Below are positions 1 through 10,575 of a stretch of DNA of 64,000 bases, in pieces. Both the position numbers and the translations under genes were made by a program. The DNA is taken from the NCBI RefSeq assembly GCF_043290135.1, contig NC_134705.1, positions 43,713,271 to 43,777,270 of the forward strand. The letters run 5' to 3'. Each line of letters begins with the position of its first letter. The stretch's first letter is position 1. Below the pieces are notes generated by a model. It saw only the letters and a program-made list of their open reading frames with translations. It did not search any database and had not been told where the DNA came from. This stretch comes from Rhipicephalus microplus. Lineage: Eukaryota > Arthropoda > Arachnida > Ixodida > Ixodidae.

Positions 1-840
1 GATACTGTTGCAAACATGTTAAACATGACATGCGTGTCATGTAACAACATGACTTCATGCCACACTCAAGATGCTCTCAAAGCCTATGCGCTAGCTTCAC
101 ATATGCCAAATATGGTATTACGTGACGTCAATGGATCACGAAGGTATGTGAGTGGTGCAAACATGATAATCATCGGATGCGTGTCATTTGAGAACATGAC
201 TACTTGCCACAGTCAAGGCGCCAATACATTTTGACGTGACGTGGTGCGCGCGCTCGCCGGCGTTCATTTCGTTGCGTCACGCCGGCTTTGGCACACCAGG
301 CGCCTGTCCTGCCAAATGCTCGCAGGCACGTGCCACGCTGTGTTGCTTTGACACACGCGCGTTTCAGCACGTCCGGCGACCCTCCGTCACGAAGAGAGGG
401 AGACGCAATGTTGTCTGGGTAATGCATCGGCACGAAATGCAGCATTTCGCATTTCACGCCGGTTTCCGTTGGGCCACGCCGACAGACGCTGGTCGCGCCG
501 GTCGCGCCGGGCGTAGGGATATAGAGTGCTCGCGTTTTGCTAACGTAGCGTCGCTGTGCAAAGCGTGCGCGTACGTCAACGCTACATTGGAGTATATTGG
601 GCCCTTCATGATGCGTTCGCGGCCATTTTGCTAGCTTCACATGTACCAAATTTGGTGTTACGTGGTGTCAATGGATAACGAAATATATGACTGGTGCAAA
701 CACGATAGTCCTGCCACGCGTGTCATGTGAGAACTTGACAACATACCACGCTTATAGCGTGCTCGCGGCCGTTTCGCTAGCTCCACATATACTAAATTTG
801 GTATCACGTGACCAGAATAGATGGTGAAGGTAAACGACAC
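1..840. repeat. Diverged ~146-bp tandem satellite, three partial copies
   Basis: The block starting 'ctagctt/ccacat' recurs at 91, 631 and 777; the last two are 146 bp apart. Positions 1-90 align with 690-776, so the array runs off the left edge. Units share 'catgacatgcgtgtcatgt' and 'cacatatgccaaa' type motifs. Copies one and two are separated by a GC-rich segment (about 225-605) that does not match the unit. A ~149-bp subtelomeric repeat is known from Rhipicephalus microplus; whether this is the same family cannot be decided here. Confidence 0.65.
225..605. other. GC-rich segment inside the satellite
   Basis: This ~380-bp segment is much richer in G+C than its surroundings and lies between two satellite units. 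Both strands stay open for over 130 codons, but neither translation shows a recognisable domain and the open frames follow from the base composition. A short part (near 232-265) resembles 60975-61010 ('tgacgtgac.tggtgcgc.cg'), so it is probably repetitive. No function assigned. Confidence 0.4.
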
Positions 841-1265
841 ATCTAAACATCATAATTATGTCATAATAATCATGTAAGGCATCATTTAGCTCCACCTCGT
901 ATTGTTGTGCAGATAATAAAGTGACATGTCAACATTTCTCATTCGTGCTTCGCATATCATATATTCCCACTGTACATGGGATCTGCCAATTTTTTAAAGC
1001 ATTCGTTTATGTGTGCCTGTTACCGCCAATAACTGTGTTTACGAATCAACAGGGCTGCACCCATGCATAAGTAACTACCCGCTTCGATCCGGACTTGCAA
1101 TGGCTACACACTCTCTGCGGCGACAGCAATAAACGAATCGTAAAGTCTGCCATCAATTTATTTCTTCTTACTCTGGCACTAAAGCATTAGGTACTTTTTG
1201 TCAATACTAGCGAGATATGCTTGCTTATCTACACCTACTAAGCCTAACGCACCAAGGCAATGGTC
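841..1265. other. No gene seen
   Basis: AT-rich sequence. Perhaps the decayed end of the satellite array near 840-895. No coding signal, tRNA-like sequence or LTR end was found. Confidence 0.4.
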
Positions 1266-1275
1266 GGACTGCGTC
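1266..1275. repeat. 10-bp direct repeat flanking the palindromic element (left copy)
   Basis: GGACTGCGTC occurs here and again at 2767-2776, directly outside the inverted arms. It fits a target-site duplication of 8-10 bp. With these flanks the element begins CAACGTTACTAG and ends CTAGTAACGTTG. Confidence 0.55.
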
Positions 1276-1906
1276 CAACGTTACTAGATACTTTTTTCAG
1301 TTTGCAAACTGCGGCGCCGCGAGTGTCACCCAACGTGTCACCCTTCCATGTACCGGCCAAAAAGCCGCAAGCGCGCCCCCTCTCGGCAGTGCCGTCTGAC
1401 AACGGCACCGACGCTGTCAGCGTTGGCGTGATCTGCATGGTGCCGGGTGTTTTATAATGTTTTCAACTCAGTCATCGCTTTCCCTGTGAGCTACCCAGCT
1501 CACATGTGTCATGTGACGGTTCTTGAATGTGAGAAAACATGCCTCGCTGCTTTGTGACTGGTTGCCGAAGTGGGTACGATTCGACGAAATCCGCGGCCGA
1601 AAAGAGACATTTTTTCAAGCCTCCCGCTGACGAGGTGCGCCTTCAGAGATTTCAACCATAAATTAGAAAGCAAGGAAAAGGTGGCTGTAGCAAACAAAAA
1701 AGCACGTCTCTTGTAACTCTGGCTCTTGCCTTTGAAGAAAAGTGGCTTCCAGTTTGTTTGTCTCAGTGTTCAGTAAATTGTGTTTAATTTGACTTTGTTC
1801 ACTGTTCAATAAATTGTGTTTAATTTGACTTTGTGTTCTCGTCATCTCGCGCATTTCATAGCCTTAAAAAGGCAAATTTTTTATTGAAGTAGTTTGGTAT
1901 CTTTCT
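1276..1906 (+). repeat. Left inverted arm
   Basis: Pairs with 2149-2766 in reverse complement over nearly its full length, with few mismatches. It contains the plus-strand THAP-like frame (1539-1661), AATAAA at 1808-1813 and two tandem copies of a ~35-bp segment around 1766-1842. Confidence 0.85.
1539..1661 (+). pseudogene. THAP-like N-terminal fragment, left arm
   Basis: Forty codons beginning MPRCFVTGCRSGY and ending at TAA. The start Met-Pro-x-Cys with a second cysteine five residues later, and the later basic/aromatic stretch with FF-x-PP, fit the opening of the C2CH THAP zinc finger. The distal C-x2-H pair, the usual tryptophan and the AVPTIF box are absent because the frame stops. It may be the first exon of a former transposase or a residual fragment. 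An identical frame except for one codon lies inverted at 2394-2516. The family assignment rests on motif spacing only. Confidence 0.45.
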
Positions 1907-2035
1907 TCTAAAATAATGCGAATCGTACGATTCAGTTATCTGGAACGAACAAGTCGTTCTGGGCTTTACACTTTAACATATTCGGCGTCATTAGATGGCT
2001 GTAGTGTGTGGCTCATCGTACAATAATTTCGAAGG

Positions 2036-2141
2036 TTCTACGGGCCAAAACCACGATATGATTATGAGGCACGTCGTAGTGAAGGGCTTTGGAAATTTTA
2101 ACCACCTGGGGTTTTTCTAACGTGCACCTGAATCGAAGTGC
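2036..2141 (-). mobile_element. SINE (Ruka-like) body fragment in the palindrome spacer
   Basis: Reads on the minus strand as the conserved SINE body: 'gtgcacgtta..aaccccaggtggtt', then 'ccctccactacg' and 'cataatcatatcgtggttttgg'. The tRNA-like head is missing. It fills almost half of the spacer, so it inserted between the arms or was part of the founding rearrangement. Confidence 0.7.
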
Positions 2142-2148
2142 ATAGCAT

Positions 2149-2766
2149 AGAAAGATACCGAACTACTTTAATAAAACTTTGGCCTTTTTAAGGCTATAAA
2201 ATGCGCGAGATGACGAGAACACAAAGTCAAATTAAACACAATTTATTGAACACTGAACAAAGTCAAATTAAACACAATTTACTGAACACTGAAACAAACA
2301 AACTGGAAGCCACTTTTCTTCAAAGGCAAGAGCCAGAGTTACAGCGGACGTGCTTCTTTGTTTGCTACAGCCACCTTTTCCTTGCTTTCTAATTTATGGT
2401 TGAAATCTCTGAAGGAGCACCTCGTCAGCGGGAGGCTTGAAAAAATGTCTCTTTTCGGCCGCGGATTTCGTCGAATCGTACCCACTTCGGCAACCAGTCA
2501 CAAAGCAGCGAGGCATGTTTTCTCACATTCAAGAACCGTCACATGACACATGTGAGCTGTGTAGCTCACAGGGAAAGCGATGACTGAGTTGAAGACATTA
2601 AAAAACACCCGGCACCATGCAGATCACGCCAACGCTGACAGCGTCGGTGCCGTTGTCAGACGGCACCGCCGAGAGGGGGCGCGCTTGCGGCTTTTTGACC
2701 GGTACAGGGAAGGATGACACTCGCGGCGCCGCAGTTTGCAAACTAAAAAAAGTATCTAGTAACGTT
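2149..2766 (-). repeat. Right inverted arm
   Basis: Reverse complement of 1276-1906. The tandem ~35-bp duplication and the THAP-like frame are both kept, so the arms were copied after the duplication arose. Confidence 0.85.
2394..2516 (-). pseudogene. THAP-like N-terminal fragment, right arm
   Basis: Mirror copy of the frame at 1539-1661, read on the minus strand, again 40 codons and a TAA stop. One Arg codon (CGC) in the left copy reads Leu (CTC) here. That both copies kept the frame over 123 bp suggests recent duplication more than selection; the region is too short to judge. Confidence 0.45.
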
Positions 2767-2776
2767 GGACTGCGTC

Positions 2777-4029
2777 GTAAGACCAAGAACGCTGCATCTC
2801 CAAACACCGAACATGCACCCTTCACACCTTTCCGTTCGCGTGAGATCCTCCTTCGGTGGAAAGAAAAAACAGAGAAAAGGAGCGTTGCAGCGGGAGACGC
2901 AAAGGAATGCGTCGACTGATAAACGAGAGCCACGAACAGCGTCCGAGATAAACAGCCCTGAAAGGAAGTTATCCGCAGGCAAAAGATTCCACTGAACCTC
3001 AGCAGAGCAACAAATTCACGCTTCTTCAAGTTTCCGGTGCAGTTCTTGTTACTTTAGTGTAATTTAAAGTTAATAAACCAGTCATATTCACTAAGAATAA
3101 TTGAGCAGACGCCGTTAATAAGGTGAGCAGACGACACGGCGTGAATGAATACATGTGGAAGGGTTAATTCTTCCTATTGGCTGAGGGTTCTGTAGCTTAC
3201 ACAGTGCTGAAGGGAGCTTCTGAAACAGAGTATACGTTAGAGCTGCGTAAGCTCTCCATTCGTTGTTTTATCACAGTTAGAACGTAATTACCTGGCTGGG
3301 TTTTAAGGCGATGGGGGAGTCGACATACGTGTTTTGAGACTGACACATTGATTAGGCTTTTTTTATCATCCCGTATTGTAACATTTCTTTCGATCCACAT
3401 ATTTGGCCACACTGCGAAATAAAGCTAGCTGTAAGTCAGCGCTCTTTCTGTCTACGCTCTCCTTTTTTTTTTCTTGTGTTCGCATGCTGGAAAACATGCG
3501 AATATTACTGCGTGATATTCTGAAAGTGATATCTACCATGGCTTTTGCAAGACTTCTAACTTGGTCAGAAATCCACTGCTATATGGCTAAACATATGAAT
3601 ATAGACGTGGGCTCTCCAGTTGAAACTCTCCTCCACGGCTTTTAGGGAGGCCTTGTTATGCTGCTGTAAAAGACCCAAAGTCTTTCTTATACGAAGCAGC
3701 AAGTAGCATGCAGTTCTGCCTTAACGGTCATGCACTTCATTTTGATATCTATGATTCCTCTGCCACTCGCAACTCTTCATTTCTATATGCCACCGAAATC
3801 AAGATAACAAGTGAAATTCATACTGAGACGGGACCGATGAGATAGGTGGATGGTGCCTAAGAGCGTTTAGTTTAGCATAAAATAATTGCTGTATATATGT
3901 AAATCTGCAGCAGCTGTAGATAAGTAGCCGCTGTACGTCTGTAAATAAATAAACTTGGCTGGCAACAATATAATATACTCTGAAGGGCAGGCTCATTTGT
4001 CAGCATGGGCTGTTCCGCCTCCTTCGAAT
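2777..4029. other. No gene seen
   Basis: A 143-codon minus-strand frame (2598-3029) begins here but runs into the right palindrome arm and has no domain. The rest is AT-rich with many stops in all frames. No LTR, SINE or splice-supported exon was recognised. Confidence 0.4.
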
Positions 4030-4108
4030 TTTGGCCGCCGCGACCGGGATTCGATTTCGTGACATTCGGGTCAGCAGTCGAACATTATAAGCACTACACC
4101 ACCATAAC
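4030..4108 (-). mobile_element. SINE tRNA-like head fragment
   Basis: On the minus strand this reads as the tRNA-derived head of the Ruka-like SINE: 'atggtggtgtagtgctt' (box A region), then 'gactgctgacccgaatgtc' and 'cgaatcccggtcgcggcgg' (box B). The body is not present. Confidence 0.6.
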
Positions 4109-4831
4109 ACTTTACGTAAAATTGTCTTTCTGGTTTGGAAAGTCAATCAGGACACTGACGGCAACTTCAACGAAATTAGAAAACTTGTCATCTCAACGTC
4201 CGGAAACCCGTTGGCTTAGTTTTTCACGGGTCATGTACTCGAAACGTGGTGCTTCGGGGCTCTTACAACTCATTCATAAAAATAAAAAGGTGTAACAGGG
4301 TGATGAAAGTAAGCACTCTGGTACTTTCCACATCACCACATCCCAACTAAAACTGGCTGAACAAGGAACCGTACGTGTGCCATAACGTCGCAGTAGTGAA
4401 TTTTCTTATTAACTTAAACTCTCTCTCAAGGTGCATTTCTCGCTATCGAGCTGTATTTCAGCCTTTTTATAAAACCCTAAAATTGTAGAATAGACAAGAA
4501 AAATTATCAGTACTGATAAATTATTAGCCGTGGTGGGCCACATCTCTGCCGGACTAACAGTAGAGCTGTTATTAACCAAATAAATTATAAACAATTAAGA
4601 AAATTGGCTGACACTTTTTAATCCGTATCAATGACGTTTCTTGAGGCACACATTACACGCACACTCTGCTCCTAGTACTCAGGTTCATTCACACTCGGCA
4701 GCCGTCGTACACTTTGAGACCTCGTCGAAACCCACCTTTAATCTCTTTGCTCACGCTTCACGTCCCGTAAGAAGAATCATTTTAGAGCGATTGGGCAAGC
4801 TTGTTAGGCAGCATTTGAACTTGTGATCACT
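4109..4831. other. No gene seen
   Basis: Low-complexity AT-rich sequence with scattered stops; nothing recognisable. Confidence 0.4.
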
Positions 4832-4980
4832 CCCACCGTGGTGGTGTAGCGGGTATAAGGTGCTCTGGTTCTGACCCGAAGGTCGCGGGTTCTATCCTCG
4901 CCGTAGCAGTCGCATTTCAATCAAGCCGAAATGGTAGATGCGCGTGTACCCTTCGATGTAAGTTCATGTTAAAGGCTGAG
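4832..4980 (+). mobile_element. SINE, tRNA-like head and part of body (diverged)
   Basis: Begins 'ccaccgtggtggtgtagcgg' (box A-like) followed by 'ggtcgcgggttctatcctcg' (box B, GGTTCNANNCC) and 'gcatttcaatca' as in other copies of the SINE. The 3' body decays after about 4970. Pol III internal-promoter boxes are visible but diverged. Confidence 0.6.
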
Positions 4981-5727
4981 TGCAACGAGATTTTATTTGG
5001 GCGGAAACAGCCATGAATACGTGGTGTATATAGGTAAGTTGCGATAACGACATTGAAAAATCATGCAGTCTCGTATTTCATTTATAAATGCTGCCCTAAT
5101 TGCCAGCAAGTGGACGACGCGGAGCTCTAGTGGTGTGCCCAGGCACGTCGAACAGAACCTGATACGACGAGTACTACAGAACGTCGCCCCGTCGCTCCTT
5201 CTGACCAATCCTCCCTGCCGCTAAATCGAGCTTTTAATGCAGCGCGTTTGAAACGCGTTTGTGAATTTGCGCTGCCTTGGCACAGCCTAAAGACACGGCG
5301 TTCCAAACACGTTCGTGTTGCATAAGTCGATGGCAAGTCAAGTTAAAGTCAAGCAGTGTTTCTGAATATGGAGGTCAGACGCTGCAAACCAATCAATGGG
5401 CAGCCCGCCACAGCATTCGACAAGAAGCATGTTCGCGCAGCTTTCTTAAGTTGGCATAGAAAAACCGCACACACTGAAGGGTGCGTCCGCGATAAACGTG
5501 CTCGAGGAGCCCACAGGAAACGATTTTTCTGTCGTGCACGTCACTTCCGGTCAGCTGTAATGGCGTTGTTTTTTCTGGTATTGGTCTCAAAAACACCGTA
5601 GTTTGCAAGCTTTCTTCTAAGGTAAACGCTTGTATTTAGAAGACGACATTTGGCAGGCAGCACTGCTCCTAGCTATAAACTACCTATATATTGACTTTTT
5701 GCGGAGTGCCAAATTTCGTTGCAGTTG
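4981..5727. other. No gene seen
   Basis: Several 60-80-codon open stretches overlap on both strands at 5127-5608; none shows a domain or conserved motif. Nothing else recognised. Confidence 0.4.
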
Positions 5728-5818
5728 GCCTTTAAAGAACACCAGATGGTCTAAATCACTGGAGTCCTCCACTATGGCGTTCCTCACAATCACATCATAG
5801 TTTTGGATCATAAAACGC
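5728..5818 (+). mobile_element. SINE 3' body fragment
   Basis: 'tttaaagaacaccagatggt', 'ggagtcctccactatggcgt' and the degenerate 'ttttggatcataaaacgcc' match the SINE body in plus orientation; no head. Confidence 0.7.
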
Positions 5819-6399
5819 CAGATGGTATTTTTTATTATTACGATCACTACGATGATGTGGCAAGCATTCCTCATTCTGCTTGTATACGTATAGTGACAAA
5901 TATTGTCATTCACTCAAAATATGCCACATGCACGTGAAACCAGGGTAAAATTATTCACCTTTTCATAAACGCCTTCCTGGACGCCGCCATAGCCCTCCTT
6001 GGGCGGTGCAAATCGGCGCGTCCCCTCGAAAATGCACTGACAACGCTGCGCCCTTAGTCTTTGTACTCCCGCGCACAGCCCACCATGGCGGTGTTTTTTT
6101 TTTTCCTTCCTGTGAAAAGGTGTATAGTGAGCGTGCCCATGAGAGGTCAACCTACGATCACATATTGCTCACCAATTAAACTGTCCTTGGGGCAGACGCA
6201 CAAGTATGATCTTGCCGCCTGTGACGCGACACGGCTGCAATCACAGCCGAACGCGCGTGCAAGCTTGACCGGTTTCGCGCGGTGCCACTCGGCACTAGGT
6301 CCTTTTCCGAAAGACTCTGCGGGAAAGAAAGACACTATGTTATTGTTGCTCCAGCAACTAGCAAGTAGCAACTTGCTGGAGTTGCTGCAGGGTACTCCA
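5819..6399. other. No gene seen
   Basis: Contains a moderately GC-rich stretch (5970-6330) with open frames on both strands but no motif. Nothing assigned. Confidence 0.35.
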
Positions 6400-6884
6400 C
6401 AACAGACCATTTTAATATCATCAATCAGGGAATAGACGTTTCATCAGGTGATATCATCAGTCAGGTGATAGATCACGAGAAGGCGTTTGGCTCAGTCGAG
6501 ACATCAGAGTGATGCAGACACTACGTAATCGGAACATCGACAAACCGTACATAAACATGCTCAAAAAAGTCTACAGTGTATCCACAGTCACTGTAGTTCT
6601 CCAAAAACAATGCAACAGAATTCCAATAAAGAAGCGTGGTTGTGAGACAGGGAGACATGATCGCTCCAAGGCCCTTCACCACGAGTTTAAACGAAGTTTT
6701 GAGGGCCTTAGATTGGGGAGCGCTCACGACAAGAGTTAATGAAGAGTATTTTAGTAACCTGCAATTCACTGATTGCAATGATTTGATGAGTAACTCAGAA
6801 GATGAATTAAGCTCATAATTACTGGACTGGACACGGAAAGCAGAACAAGTTCGAAAATCAATATGCACAAAACTAAAGTAATAT
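6400..6884 (+). pseudogene. RTE-like LINE reverse transcriptase, part 1 (before gypsy A)
   Basis: Shifting between frames, the plus strand reads as a non-LTR reverse transcriptase: 'IDHEKAFGSVE' (motif A region, usually D-x-EKAFDSVE), then 'PYINMLKKVYSVSTVTVVLQ', 'GVRQGDMIAPRPF' (the conserved GVRQGD turn), and 'LQFTDCNDL' where active elements have FADD. The last motif has lost the catalytic Asp pair, and there are frame breaks near 6510 and 6640, so the copy is dead. The element is cut at 6884 by gypsy element A and resumes at 12214. The 5' part (endonuclease) is missing, typical of 5' truncation in target-primed retrotransposition. Clade choice (RTE-like) rests on motif style and the short-repeat 3' tail. 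Confidence 0.7.
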
Positions 6885-7020
6885 TGTAACAGCGAGCTGT
6901 GATAAGGTGGTTTTATTTACAGGAGGTGAACGATGGTCGTTTGCGGCAGCACACTGCGATCGTGCCAAGACTCTTCGTCTTCCTATGCTTCTCTTCCCTA
7001 CCTTTTTCTAGTCTGTTACA
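6885..7020 (-). repeat. Element A 3' LTR
   Basis: 136 bp, about 97% identical by eye to 12078-12213; TGTAACAG ... CTGTTACA ends. Confidence 0.93.
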
Positions 7021-7031
7021 TTCCCCCGCAA
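7021..7031 (-). promoter_or_regulatory. Polypurine tract of element A
   Basis: On the minus strand a purine run 'tgcgggggaa' abuts the 3' LTR, the expected plus-strand primer site. Confidence 0.6.
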
Positions 7032-7054
7032 GCAGACGAAGCCCGTAGGGCGAG

Positions 7055-8021
7055 TTATGATGCACAAGGAGGGTAGAAACGTTTCAGGCGAGCAACGTGA
7101 GTGAGCTGCGTTCTGTTCGATCGTCGACAATTGGACAAAAGACGAGCTATTACGTAAGTGAGCTGGCTTAGACGCTGCAAAACTACAAATGGGCCTGAAT
7201 ATCGTGACAGATGCTTTTGACGCAATCCACGCTTGCGTTGCGGTGTCCAAAGTAACACCAAGTCACCTTTTTTTAATAAAACTGGTTCGTGACGGTCGTC
7301 GTATTGTTCCTTCGAACGACGTTGAGAGGCCAAAGTACGAAGACGAGCGATTCGACGGGCTTCTTCCGCGAGGCACAGGGTGTTTGATACAGAGTCGTCA
7401 TTGTGAAGAATGAAGGGTAAGAAAGTGTCTAGAGGGCTTAGTGGCAACCTGGCGTACAACAGATAAAATGGGCTGAAGTTTGTTGTTTCATGTTTTGCCG
7501 TGTTGTACGCGTACGTGATAAAAGGCAGCACTTCATCCCAGTTCTTGTGATTGGAAGAAACGTACATGGCAAGCATGTTGGTCAGCGTTCTGTTTGTCCG
7601 TTCAACGAGGCCATTCGTCTGTGGGTGATATGGTGTGGAATGACGGAACTGTGTCGTGCATGCGTAGTAATTCTTCAACGGCATCGACAGTGAACTGGCG
7701 GCCACGGTCGCCGATAATAACACGCGGTGGGCCATGGCGAAAGACCACAAAGTGAAGCAAGAAGTCCGCCACGGATGCAACGGTAGAAGAGGGAATAGCT
7801 GAGGTTTCGGCATACCACGTAAGATGATCTACGCAGACGATTATCCAACGCTTCTTATTGTTAGATAACGGAAATGGACCCATAATGTCAATTCCCAGTT
7901 GTTCAAAAGGTGTGCTGGGTGGTGTTAACGGCTGAAGGGGACCTGGTGTAGTGGTGGCTGGGCGCTTGTGACATTGGCATGTCTCGCAGCTAGCGACGTA
8001 ACGCTTCGTCGTTTCGTACAT
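7055..8021 (-). pseudogene. Element A integrase
   Basis: Integrase core and C-terminus in two frames. 7602-8021 starts in the zinc-binding region (C-E-T-C-Q-C-H-K) and covers the core with 'LGIDIMGPF' (first Asp) and 'VIIGDRGRQF' (second Asp). A frameshift near 7690 moves to the frame of 7055-7813, which carries 'YHPQTNGLVERTNRTL' (catalytic Glu) and a GPY/F-like 'YSGPFVVLQRLS' end. Upstream, the TGA at 8028 stands where relatives have the Trp of a 'YYWPK' motif. It would have spliced cDNA ends into host DNA; now broken. Confidence 0.85.
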
Positions 8022-8027
8022 CTTGGG

Positions 8028-9592
8028 TCAGTAAAAGCGTTCCTGCGTGCGGTTCTGCGTTTTAATAAAGCCGAAGTGACTGGACGTCGCATCATCATGC
8101 ATGCTACGTAAAACATCGGAGTGAAGGCTCTCGGGGACAACTAGAAGAAAACGTGCTCCAGGTCTGGTGTAGTTAGTTTTATAGAGCAACTTGTCTCGGA
8201 CAGTAAAGCGACCGCTGTGTTGGGAGGCACGTGCGGCGGCAAAAAGAGGATCCAAGTGGAGATCGTTGCGTTGTTCTCTCTGGAAATCAGCCGCGTTGGG
8301 GAACGTGCTTGTAACAGCAGCAAGGCAGTCGTCAAAATTCTCAGCATCGCAGCCAGTAGTCGCAAGACGAATACGGGAGAGGCAGTCTGCGTCAGCGTGA
8401 CGATGGCCACTCTTGTACGACACCGTAAAGTCGTATTCCTGAAGTCGCAGCGCCCAACGTGCGAGGCGGCCAGATGGGTCACGCAAACCGACCAGCCAGC
8501 ATAACGAATGGTGATCGGTAATTATCTTAAATGGCTTCCCGTAAAGATAACAACGAAACTTCTGTACAGCGAAAACAGCTGCCAGACATTCCTGTTCCGT
8601 AACTGTGTATTTCGTTCTGATTTGCTCAGGCAACGGCTGGCATATGCCACGACATGCTCTGCGCCATTGTGACGTTGTACAAGCACCGCGCCTACACCGA
8701 TACCACTAGCGTCCGTGTGGACCTCAGTCGGGCAAGATGGATCGAAGTGACGCAACAGTGGTGCTGACGTTAGTACAAACTTAAGTTGTGAGAATGCGGC
8801 GTCACACTGTGGCGTCCAGTTGGAGGTTGCATCCTGTCGCAAGACGTTTGTCAGCGGATACGCGATCTCCGCGAATCGTGGAACAAAACGACGAAAATAT
8901 GAGCATAGGCCGACAAATGAGCGAAGGTCTCGTGCGGACTGCGGTGATTTAAAAGAACTCACTGCTTCTATCTTGCGAGGATCGGGTCTGACGACATCCT
9001 TGTCGACCAAGTGCCCCAGCACGAGAGTTTGACGTTCGCCAAAGCGACATTTTTTAGAATTCAGAACCAGCCCGGCTTTTTCGATGCAGTCGAGAACAAC
9101 ACTGAGACGGTGGTTATGTTCCTCAAACGTGCGGCCAAAGATCACAACATCGTCAAGGTAGCACATGCATATCTCCCATTTTAGACCACGTAATACTGTG
9201 TCCATAAATCTTTCAAAGGTGGCTGGAGCATTACAAAGGCCAAAAGGCATGACATTAAATTCAAATAAGCCATCCGGAGTTATGAAAGCAATCTTTTCTT
9301 TGTCGCCGGGTTCCATAGGTATTTGCCAATAACCTGACCGCAAATCAAGCGTTGAAAAATAGGAAGCGGCATGTAAGCAATCTATGACGTCATCAATTCG
9401 TGGTAAGGGATATACATCTTTCTTCGTCACAGTGTTTAGACGCCTGTAATCTACGCAGAATCTCCAGGAATCATCCTTTTTCCTGACAAGAATTACCGGG
9501 GCTGCCCACGGGCTGGACGACTCTTGCACGACCCCTTTGTTCAGCATGTCCTTTACTTGTTCGACGACAACTTTACGCTCAGAGGATGACAC
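8028..9592 (-). pseudogene. Element A reverse transcriptase and RNase H
   Basis: RT reads from 'SSPWAAPVILVRKKD' through 'FSTLDLRSGYWQI' (motif A with its Asp), 'MPFGLCNAPATFERFMD' and the 'YLDD' active site, to the connection and RNase H opening 'HTDASGIGVGAVL'. A frameshift near 8620 shifts into 8028-8633, which continues RNase H ('YTVTEQECLAAVFAVQKF', 'TDHHSLCWL', 'DADCLSR') and then the integrase zinc-binding region. The frame stops at TGA 8028. All visible catalytic residues of RT are present, so decay is by frame breaks, not by loss of the active site. Confidence 0.9.
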
Positions 9593-9664
9593 TCGGTAGG
9601 GCTTTTGGCGGATGGGGTGTGCAGAGCCAGTGTCTATTCTGTGACGAGCGCGGGACGAGGGTAA

Positions 9665-10510
9665 CTAAAGGGGTGCATCTCTATGTTTGAAGTCGAAAGC
9701 AGCAACATGCCGGGAAAGGACCTGCACCAGCGCTTGCCGTTCCGTCGTACTTAGAGTCTTGCTGATCATAGTGAGCATTAGATCTTCATTATGGCGAATA
9801 TCACAAGTAGAGGAAGAGGTGGGGAGGTCCGTAGCTATTGCTGCTATCGAGTTGCATGAGGCTTCATCAAAGAGAGCTATCTTCATCCCGCGAGGAAGCA
9901 CAACCGGCGTGGCAGAACAGTTCAGCGCCCACATTGTTGCTACTCATTTTATCATGCACACCACAGAACAAGGCACAAGTATGTCCTTCTTAAAACAGTT
10001 CTTGCGTAGAGGTCCCACTACGAGGTCAACACAAGCATCATGAACCGCTGTGGAAGAGACTCGAACGGGTGTCAAGCACCAAGATGGTGCTATCACTTCA
10101 TCAATCACACTAAGTGTGTTCCTGTTTTCGCCACGGTAGTCTTCTTCGGAAAGCGACGGTAGAAACAAATTGTTTAGTGATATTTCCCCACTACCACAGT
10201 CAACGGAAGCACCGCATTGCTCCAGGAAATCGATACCAAGAATGACATCGTGCGAACAACGAGATATAATCAGAAATTCCGATACAAATACTTTTCCAGC
10301 CAATGAAACACTGACAGCACATACATCAAGAGGATTAAGCCACTCGCCACCTACACCACGAAAGGTGATTGTATCGTCCCATGAAAACATACCTTTGCGA
10401 CCTAAGCGGTTTCTGAAGGCGAGGCTCATCACAGACACAGTCGCCCCAGTGTCAACTAACGCCATCGTCGGTATTCCATCAATCAACACATTCATTTTGT
10501 TTTTGATCAT
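9665..10510 (-). pseudogene. Element A aspartic protease and linker
   Basis: Retroviral-type protease with 'ALVDTGATVSVMS' at about residues 18-30 and the distal 'VILGIDFLEQCGA' motif. The frame meets TGA at 9944-9946, reopens as a linker (9665-9934) and meets TAG at 9665-9667 before the RT. All three parts share one frame, so the two stops are point changes. It cleaves the gag-pol polyprotein in active relatives. Confidence 0.85.
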
Positions 10511-10575
10511 AACAATAGGCAGAGGTATATCTTGAAAAGACCGTCCGGCGACCTCACCTCCGTTGGCCGCGGATG

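Larger units (their letters stand above)
1276..2766. mobile_element. Palindromic DNA transposon derivative with THAP-encoding arms
   Basis: About 1.49 kb made of two long inverted arms (1276-1906 and 2149-2766) around a ~240-bp spacer, flanked by the direct repeat GGACTGCGTC. Each arm contains the same short reading frame, starting with a THAP-like zinc-finger beginning (C-x4-C), an AATAAA downstream, and a ~35-bp tandem duplication. THAP domains form the DNA-binding N-terminus of P-element-type transposases, so the likeliest reading is a foldback derivative of a THAP-bearing transposon without its catalytic part. The spacer carries a SINE fragment on the minus strand. The arms differ by scattered substitutions and short indels (for example 9 bp extra near 1330 on the left), so this is an old duplication and not a mirrored assembly error. 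It is non-autonomous as it stands. Confidence 0.65.

Noticed and set aside
200..649. Overlapping open frames of 149 and 132 codons on opposite strands
   Set aside because: Both strands open over the same GC-rich repeat-like segment, no domain on either; a composition effect.
1276..2766. Palindrome as a mirrored assembly artefact
   Set aside because: The arms differ by several substitutions and indels and are flanked by a 10-bp direct repeat, unlike a copied artefact; long reads would still be decisive.
2598..3029. 143-codon minus-strand frame
   Set aside because: It crosses from single-copy-looking sequence into the palindrome arm and reads the non-coding frame of the arm.
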